Source: Phoronis ovalis | Taxonomy: Eukaryota > Phoronida > Phoronidae | Direction: 5' to 3' | DNA length: 13,380 bases | Assembly (NCBI GenBank): GCA_028565635.1 | Contig: JAOXYB010038595.1 | Coordinates: forward strand, 1 to 13,380 | Shown here: positions 11,301 through 13,380 of the stretch, in pieces | Position numbering within the stretch: position 1 is the stretch's first letter | Layout: every line of letters starts with the position of its first letter | Notes under the pieces: model-generated | What the model was told of the DNA's origin: nothing | Database searches by the model: none | Seen by the model: only the letters and a program-made list of their open reading frames with translations | Translations under genes and position numbers: made by a program

Positions 11301-13157
11301 TTGAATTTTGTGTTTTTACCCAAATTGCCCCCTTACTGATTACATAATCATGTTTCAGATAGGAAAAGAACATTTTCATAGTCTTCAAGCTACTACCTTT
11401 CCAAAAATGTATACTTTTACTATGTTATCTTTTTATTCAATTATTATAGTACAAAATTTAATAGGGAGTTTATTGTTCCAATAGCTTGTTCTCACCCCCT
11501 TGAAAATGAAGAGTTTACATTATGACCAGCGGACTAGATCAAAAATAGATTTAAATCAGCATTTAGTTTTAACACGCGGGTTAGGCAATTTATAAATTTA
11601 AAACTATGAGTTTACTTTGTTTTTTTTTGCACACTGACATAATAAATCTGAAAATTAATGCCTTACAGTAAATAAATATACAAAATGTTTCTTTTGTATT
11701 TCAGGTAGCAAAACTGCTATCAGGACTATGCAAGAAATTATGAATTTATTGAAATCAATAAATGCAAGTATTGTAAAGCCAAGTACAGGAGATGTTGGAA
11801 CTGATATTGGTCCATGGGTACAGGCTGGAGTACCAGGAGCTGGTCTGTCAGTCGATGGATTTCAAGATGAATATTTCTTTTTTCATCATTCCAATGGTAG
11901 GTTAAAGCATGTTTCCTAGTTATGCTTTTGATAAGAATCAAACATTGTGAATTAAAAATTCTGAGGACTTTCTACCTTAGTTAGTAGATGTCATCTCTGC
12001 TGTCCTCTTATGAGAGGTGGTTTTAGAAGCAAATGAACAAGAAACTTTTCGGGCATCCTGCATCAATTCATAAGATTTATGTAACACTTCAAGAAATTAT
12101 CCATTGAATAGTAAAAGGCCAGTTAAAGGCAACTTATACAGTTCTGAGCTAGCCTGAAAAGGAAGACTGACCTGATCAATGAAAATTTGCCTGATAGATA
12201 AATCTGCTATAGAGTCCCCAATGGATGCAACTAAGTATGATAACAACCTAGACATAAGGTCATCTGAAACTTCTTTTTCTCTGCGTATTCCCGCAGAAAA
12301 AAAGAGTTAACACAAGCATACTGTGAGATGCATTCCTTTGAAGACATATGGAGGACGAATCAATCTTAGATAATATATCTTTAAAAGACTTTTGGCATAA
12401 AAGGTAAACCACTTTTACCCTTTACTGGCATATAAGCAAAAACATCTGGGTCTAAGTCTGGAACGAAATCTTGCAGACGATAAGTGGCCTTATGTTTAAG
12501 CTTAAGTCATTTTCGAAAATGACAATTATCCGGAGAGCCGAAAAGGCTGTCCTCCTCTAGAGCATGTATTTCAAGTTTGTCCCCTTTATCTTTACCATGA
12601 ACAATAATGGCTTTTATATGAACTGGTGAAACCCTATCCTTACCATGAGGAGTATTGGGTGGTAAAATGGCGGCATCTCTTAAAGGATTTGAGTTTTTCC
12701 TCTAAGGGAACACTTTCCATACCCAAAATCATCACTGGAAAAAATCACAGTATAAGAAAATGCGACCTATGCCTTGCAAGAGCCGAGAGATAAACTGAAA
12801 TATCTGGGTGTGGTGTGCCCCGATGCTGTGATGTCATAGGGGTCAAAGTCGGGTTTTAAGTTTAGCTAATGCAGGAGCTAGTTAAGGGGAATATAGCCTA
12901 TTGTATATATTCTAACAGGTAAGTAAGTCTAAACACAGGACAATGGATTTGATTCCCAGATGTGCAATTGCCGTAAATCACTATTGACCCTGATAGGCAT
13001 CATAAAACAAATACTGTAACACTATTTTATAATTTATGTTTATGATCTAGGAGATACCATGACTGTTCAGGATCCACACCAGATGGACTTGTGTTCTGCA
13101 GTATGGGCCGTTGTTGCATACGTTGTAGCTGATATGGACTGTATGTTACCACGATAA
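2252..13157 (+). CDS. CPQ: Carboxypeptidase Q (M28 family), 11 spliced exons, 5' end outside window
   Basis: Join of 2252-2383, 3229-3290, 4148-4315, 4530-4694, 5712-5796, 6509-6612, 6868-6954, 7345-7461, 8578-8653, 11705-11896 and 13051-13157, giving 430 complete residues plus stop with no internal stop. From family knowledge, CPQ is a secreted/lysosomal, glycosylated, dimeric di-zinc peptidase that cleaves dipeptides. Visible zinc-site residues (numbered from the first full codon, Ile at 2254): His245 in SGHLDSWD, bridging Asp257 in GAMDDGG, catalytic Glu291 and ligand Glu292 in WTGEEEGG, Asp319 in MESDSG, and His393 in [11 protein letters not shown]. From memory these match human H290, D302, E336, E337, D364 and H434. 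The family's lid (PA-like) region should fall in E3-E6. Possible N-glycosylation sequons are NQS (E1) and NAS (E10). Relative to my memory of the human protein (472 aa), about 45 N-terminal residues are missing and about four residues are added in E10. Ten introns: nine GT-AG, one GC-AG. The reading frame looks intact and functional. Orthology is confident; the exact boundary of each exon rests on splice motifs plus protein alignment from memory. Confidence 0.95.
2384..3228 (+). other. CPQ intron 1
   Basis: GTATCA...TTTTAG, phase 1, 845 bases. AT-rich. An open minus-strand frame of 100 codons (2490-2792) has no domain or splice support. I see no clear repeat or RNA gene. Confidence 0.8.
3229..3290 (+). 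CDS. CPQ: CPQ exon E2
   Basis: Short 62-base exon between TTTTAG at 3223-3228 and GTAAAA at 3291. It completes the codon split at 2383 (Asp44) and encodes 20 further residues, including [16 protein letters not shown], which aligns with the QQDGLEKVHLEPV helix/strand of vertebrate CPQ. It ends on a whole codon (phase 0). It is too short to stand out by ORF length and is supported by homology, frame continuity and both splice sites. Confidence 0.92.
3291..4147 (+). other. CPQ intron 2
   Basis: GTAAAA...TTGCAG, phase 0, 857 bases. It holds a CA-type microsatellite (about 3646-3664) and a degenerate minisatellite-like repeat listed separately. The rest is AT-rich without visible function. Confidence 0.85.
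3680..3992 (+). repeat. Degenerate 'TTTACCA(C/T)AGGGTATA' repeat, locus 1
   Basis: Loose repeats of a T-rich box followed by ACC(A/T)..GGGTATATTTT: ACCTTAGGGATGTTTTTATA near 3719, ATGGGGTATATATATTTT near 3754, ACCATAGGATATTG near 3861, ACCATGGGGTATATTTTTGG near 3894. It ends with TTGCACCTCACCAAATGTTT and CCAAGTGCCCTCC (3939-3974), which resembles the end of locus 2 (TGCACACCCCTACCAACATT ... CAAGTACCCTCC, 8339-8374). Same strand and same order point to a dispersed repeat family. Copies are too diverged for a firm unit length. Confidence 0.65.
4148..4315 (+). CDS. CPQ: CPQ exon E3
   Basis: The acceptor is TTTTGCAG ending at 4147 and the donor is GTGAAT at 4316, phase 0 on both sides, 56 codons (residues 65-120). 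It begins [17 protein letters not shown] and contains [19 protein letters not shown], the signature LGLGSS(I/V)GTP segment of CPQ, which leads into the lid domain. It ends HSRASE, aligning with QRRASE of vertebrates. Symmetric phases mean that skipping this exon would keep the frame. Confidence 0.95.
4530..4694 (+). CDS. CPQ: CPQ exon E4
   Basis: The acceptor is GGTTTTGCAG ending at 4529 and the donor is GTGTGT at 4695, phase 0-0, 55 codons (residues 121-175). It contains [17 protein letters not shown], then [20 protein letters not shown] and [10 protein letters not shown]. These match GKIVVYNQ, GAVEAAKVGALASLIRSV and SIYSPHTG of vertebrate CPQ, which lie in the protease-associated-like lid region. 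The reading frame is fully open across the exon and closes soon after the donor, as expected for an intron. Confidence 0.95.
4695..5711 (+). other. CPQ intron 4
   Basis: GTGTGT...TTGTAG, phase 0, 1017 bases. Apart from the 29-bp tandem repeat at 5063-5150, I see only AT-rich sequence. Short frames at 4781-5026 (minus) and 4947-5168 (plus) have no domain. Confidence 0.8.
5063..5150. repeat. Three tandem copies of a 29-bp unit
   Basis: The unit starts CAGTACTCCCCTGCTATTCT and recurs at 5066, 5095 and 5124, exactly 29 bases apart, with only a C/G change in the second copy. The third copy is cut short (TTCT then GTGATG). On the + strand the pyrimidine-rich part followed by TTTCAG gives each copy a 3' splice-site look (AG at 5067-5068, 5096-5097, 5125-5126). 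Confidence 0.95.
5712..5796 (+). CDS. CPQ: CPQ exon E5
   Basis: The acceptor is ACTTGTAG ending at 5711 and the donor is GTATAA at 5797; 28 codons plus one base (residues 176-203). It encodes [20 protein letters not shown] and then [22 protein letters not shown] is nearly identical to human CPQ, so homology fixes this short exon. It ends with the first base of Gly204, completed in E6. Confidence 0.94.
5797..6508 (+). other. CPQ intron 5
   Basis: GTATAA...TTGTAG, phase 1, 712 bases. AT-rich with a short (TAC) run around 6001-6017 and small AT palindromes. No other structure recognised. Confidence 0.8.
6509..6612 (+). CDS. CPQ: CPQ exon E6, followed by a GC donor
   Basis: The acceptor is CTTTGTAG ending at 6508. 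Two bases complete Gly204, then 34 codons (residues 205-238) encode [20 protein letters not shown] and [14 protein letters not shown]. These match IQLKMGA and NTVAEITGSKYPE of the family. The exon must stop at 6612, because the next exon resumes directly with VVLVSGHLD; the intron there begins GCAAGT. Using the nearby GT at 6617 instead would shift E7 out of the catalytic frame. Confidence 0.92.
6613..6867 (+). other. CPQ intron 6, GC-AG type
   Basis: Donor GAG|GCAAGT at 6613 and acceptor TTTTTGCAAG| at 6867, phase 0, 255 bases. Protein continuity (STYPEE then VVLVSGHLD) fixes both ends. AG|GCAAGT is the strong-pairing consensus typical of GC-AG introns. Confidence 0.9.
6868..6954 (+). CDS. 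CPQ: CPQ exon E7 (first zinc-ligand exon)
   Basis: The acceptor is TTTTTGCAAG ending at 6867 and the donor is GTAAGA at 6955, phase 0-0, 29 codons (residues 239-267). It encodes [18 protein letters not shown] followed by [11 protein letters not shown]. This is the M28 H-x-D plus MDDGG block: His245 is a zinc ligand, Asp257 the metal-bridging aspartate, spaced 12 residues as in human CPQ. Splicing it out would destroy the metal site without shifting frame. Confidence 0.96.
6955..7344 (+). other. CPQ intron 7
   Basis: GTAAGA...TGTAG, phase 0, 390 bases. AT-rich. A perfect 9-bp palindrome TATAATATT/AATATTATA lies near 7170-7194. Nothing else seen. Confidence 0.8.
7345..7461 (+). CDS. CPQ: CPQ exon E8 (catalytic glutamate exon)
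   Basis: The acceptor is ACATGTAG ending at 7344 and the donor is GTTAGT at 7462, phase 0-0, 39 codons (residues 268-306). It contains [20 protein letters not shown]: Glu291 is the general base and Glu292 a zinc ligand by alignment with WTAEEQGG of vertebrate CPQ. The alanine of that motif is glycine here. It continues into QTYFNNHK, matching the QYYQLHK segment. Confidence 0.96.
7500..7780 (-). mobile_element. Decayed LINE-type reverse transcriptase fragment
   Basis: Read on the minus strand, 7634-7666 encodes [11 protein letters not shown], the reverse-transcriptase motif B block (GxxQGxxLSP). The frame continues with [20 protein letters not shown] (the usual LFxxxINDL region). After an in-frame stop at 7562-7564 and a one-frame shift, VGDLNISQ is followed by ASTDEI at 7521-7538, sitting where the YADD motif C (..ADDI) should be. 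Upstream, [14 protein letters not shown] fits the strand before motif B, with a further stop at 7727-7729. It covers only part of the palm domain and carries stops, a frameshift and a damaged catalytic YADD, so it is a dead relic inside intron 8, antisense to the host gene. The QGCVLSP form suggests a non-LTR clade; I cannot name it further. Confidence 0.85.
7940..8376 (+). repeat. Degenerate 'TTTACCACAGGGTATA' repeat, locus 2
   Basis: The box TTTACCACAGGGT (or ACAACAGGGT/ACATAGGGT variants) recurs at about 7950, 8038, 8099, 8209, 8240, 8274 and 8306, the later copies 31-34 bases apart. It closes with a CCTAGGCTGCACACCCCTAC segment and CAAGTACCCTCC, shared with locus 1 in intron 2. The 80-codon plus-strand frame here (7912-8154) merely translates the repeat. 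Confidence 0.8.
7972..8043. repeat. Three tandem copies of a 24-bp unit
   Basis: ACGCTTCTCAAAGCTGTATT and close variants begin at 7972, 7996 and 8020, exactly 24 bases apart; copies one and three are nearly identical, while the middle one has CCCAAAGCCAT. The array is nested inside the larger ACCACAGGGTATA repeat locus and looks like a local expansion of one of its units. Confidence 0.9.
8578..8653 (+). CDS. CPQ: CPQ exon E9 (aspartate zinc ligand)
   Basis: The acceptor is TTTTATAG ending at 8577 and the donor is GTAGGT at 8654; 25 codons plus one base (residues 307-331). It encodes [19 protein letters not shown] and then VGITFK. Asp319 in VMESDSGTF matches the zinc-binding aspartate of the M28 family (human VMESDAGTF). 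The last base starts Gly332, finished in E10 after a 3 kb intron. Confidence 0.95.
8880..10510 (-). repeat. Reverse-oriented array of the same long dispersed repeat
   Basis: Reverse complement of the family at 1-1180. The box GACCTTGAGAAGTAGGTCAA, intact or damaged, occurs near 9165-9190, 9450, 10011 and 10455. The GATGGCCGACTGG..GGCCATG box occurs (diverged) near 9040, 9341, 10171 and 10317, with a shortened remnant near 9595. The left edge (TGGGCATATAGTC at 8882-8894, then CATCGTATGTAAC) matches the tail and closing box of the forward array, so both arrays share the same 3' boundary. The copies are more diverged than those at 1-1180. The short frames at 9266-9451 and 10192-10464 are translations of this repeat. 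Confidence 0.88.
9678..9964 (-). mobile_element. A-rich insertion nested in the reverse repeat array
   Basis: The repeat consensus is interrupted after AGATTCAGAAAAGCC (9672) and resumes at about 9970 (GGGTGGGTGTGTGAATTGGG). TTATG stands on both sides (9673-9677 and 9965-9969), a possible 5-bp target duplication. On the minus strand the insert ends with CGAAATAAACATATAT, which includes AATAAA, as a 5'-truncated retrotransposon 3' end would. No protein or terminal inverted repeat is recognised. Insertion status is fairly clear; its class is a guess. Confidence 0.55.
10988..11290. repeat. Imperfect inverted repeat (hairpin-like)
   Basis: The left core arm at 11018-11043 and right core arm at 11240-11265 are reverse complements at 24 of 26 positions (GATACAAAGTTGAAACTTTG and its partner). 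Weaker matching extends outward to the T-run (10990) and A-run (11272-11281), and inward towards the GTCTCTAATA...TCTCAGA / TCTGAGAT...AGAGATCT segments, giving arms of roughly 100 bases around a loop of about 80. It may be a non-autonomous DNA element (MITE), but no target duplication was identified. Confidence 0.65.
11705..11896 (+). CDS. CPQ: CPQ exon E10 (C-terminal zinc histidine)
   Basis: The acceptor is TGTATTTCAG ending at 11704 and the donor is GTAGGT at 11897, phase 1-1, 192 bases (residues 333-395). It contains [17 protein letters not shown] and then EYFFFHHSN, where His393 matches the last zinc ligand of CPQ. Compared with my memory of the human protein there are about two extra residues before GTDI and two more between VPGA and YFFFHH, which lengthens loops around the active site. 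The NAS triplet is a possible glycosylation sequon. Confidence 0.95.
11897..13050 (+). other. CPQ intron 10
   Basis: GTAGGT...TCTAG, phase 1, 1154 bases. Most of it (11977-12720 at least) is a decayed minus-strand coding region, listed separately. Sequence from 12840 to 13050 shows nothing recognisable. Confidence 0.85.
11977..12720 (-). pseudogene. Decayed minus-strand ORF, probably mobile-element protein
   Basis: On the minus strand several adjoining open segments read like protein. 12720-12664 begins [19 protein letters not shown]. After a frame change near 12660, the segment 12659-12510 includes [20 protein letters not shown] and [12 protein letters not shown], ending in TGA at 12507-12509. 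The same frame then continues with [19 protein letters not shown] to about 12390. After more frame slips (near 12390, 12372 and in the T-run near 12300), 12300-11980 is open except for one TAA at 12097-12099. Base composition and residue pattern are unlike random AT-rich intron. The product is not recognised; a Gag/ORF1-like protein of a retroelement (for instance of the DIRS kind) is one guess. Five or more lesions make it non-functional, and it lies antisense in intron 10. Confidence 0.6.
13051..13157 (+). CDS. CPQ: CPQ exon E11 (last coding exon, stop TAA)
   Basis: The acceptor is TGATCTAG ending at 13050. Two bases complete Gly396, then 34 codons and a TAA stop at 13155-13157. It encodes [20 protein letters not shown] followed by [14 protein letters not shown], a near match to the vertebrate C-terminus GDTMTV..DP..M..AAVWAVVSYVVADMEEMLPR. 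It ends one residue short of the human protein, so the C-terminus is natural and not truncated. Confidence 0.95.
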
Positions 13158-13380
13158 CAAAATAAAGTACCTGTCGTCATTGATGGCGAAGGACAGTAAA
13201 AGATGATATGATGTTGATTGATGAACAAACACACACACACAAGAAACAAGATAAAGCACTAAAGTATGAATACTTAGTACATGGAGTAGATCGATCCATT
13301 GTGACGGAAGCACCCATCGAGTCTGTTCCCCATAATATCTGTTCCCCAGACGAGTCTGGCTGGCTGGCAAACCTTAAAAA
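13158..13380 (+). other. 3' UTR and downstream flank of CPQ
   Basis: Follows the TAA stop. It contains AATAAA at 13161-13166, a short CA run (13229-13241) and two TCTGTTCCCCA boxes about 20 bases apart (around 13321-13349). Minus-strand frames at 13067-13370 overlap E11 and have no domain. Where the transcript ends cannot be told from sequence alone. Confidence 0.6.
13161..13166 (+). promoter_or_regulatory. Candidate polyadenylation signal AATAAA
   Basis: A perfect AATAAA begins four bases past the stop codon. If used, cleavage would come about 10-30 bases later, near the TTGATGG region at 13180-13196, leaving an unusually short 3' UTR. A downstream near-match, GATAAA at about 13250, is an alternative. 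The motif is exact but its use is inferred. Confidence 0.5.

Larger units (their letters stand above)
8654..11704 (+). other. CPQ intron 9 (largest, repeat-filled)
   Basis: GTAGGT...TTTCAG, phase 1, 3051 bases. It contains the reverse-oriented long repeat array, a nested insertion and an imperfect palindrome, each listed. Between 8660 and 8880, 10510 and 10985, and 11300 and 11700 I see only AT-rich sequence. Confidence 0.85.

Noticed and set aside
13067-13370. Minus-strand frames overlapping E11 and the 3' flank
   Set aside because: Antisense shadows of the conserved CPQ exon and a CA repeat; no domain of their own.

Overview
The window looks like AT-rich metazoan nuclear DNA. It holds one interrupted protein gene on the + strand, set in repeat-laden introns, and shows no bacterial features. 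The gene is carboxypeptidase Q (CPQ, also called plasma glutamate carboxypeptidase or lysosomal dipeptidase; peptidase family M28). Eleven coding exons between 2252 and 13157 splice in frame into 430 complete residues ending in TAA. They run from just after the N-terminal propeptide region to the natural C-terminus. All zinc ligands and the catalytic glutamate are present. The 5' exon or exons, carrying the start codon, signal peptide and roughly the first 45 residues, were not found and should lie upstream of the window. The protein is closer to an invertebrate than a vertebrate type, and the repeat content suggests a spiralian, perhaps a mollusc. That taxonomic guess is weak.

Layout: 1-1180 is a forward array of a long dispersed repeat. 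1181-2251 is AT-rich sequence with a compound microsatellite and the acceptor of the first visible exon. 2252-8653 holds exons E1-E9. Introns in this stretch carry a degenerate 'ACCACAGGGTATA' minisatellite family (two loci), a 3 x 29 bp tandem repeat, and a decayed LINE reverse-transcriptase fragment on the minus strand (about 7500-7780). Intron 9 (8654-11704, the largest) holds a second array of the first long repeat in the opposite orientation (about 8880-10510), broken by a roughly 287 bp insertion with a possible target duplication, followed by an imperfect palindrome at 10988-11290. E10 is at 11705-11896. Intron 10 contains a decayed minus-strand ORF, probably from a mobile element. E11, at 13051-13157, ends the gene, with an AATAAA only 3 bases after the stop.

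The points most worth a second look are: the two long inverted repeat arrays that flank nine coding exons of one transcription unit; the higher-order unit (a 146-147 bp short spacing next to a long one) conserved between those arrays; a GC-AG intron between E6 and E7; the LINE reverse-transcriptase relic; the uncharacterised decayed minus-strand ORF in intron 10; and three tandem copies of an acceptor-like 29-mer in intron 4. I see no wholly new enzymatic or defence system here.
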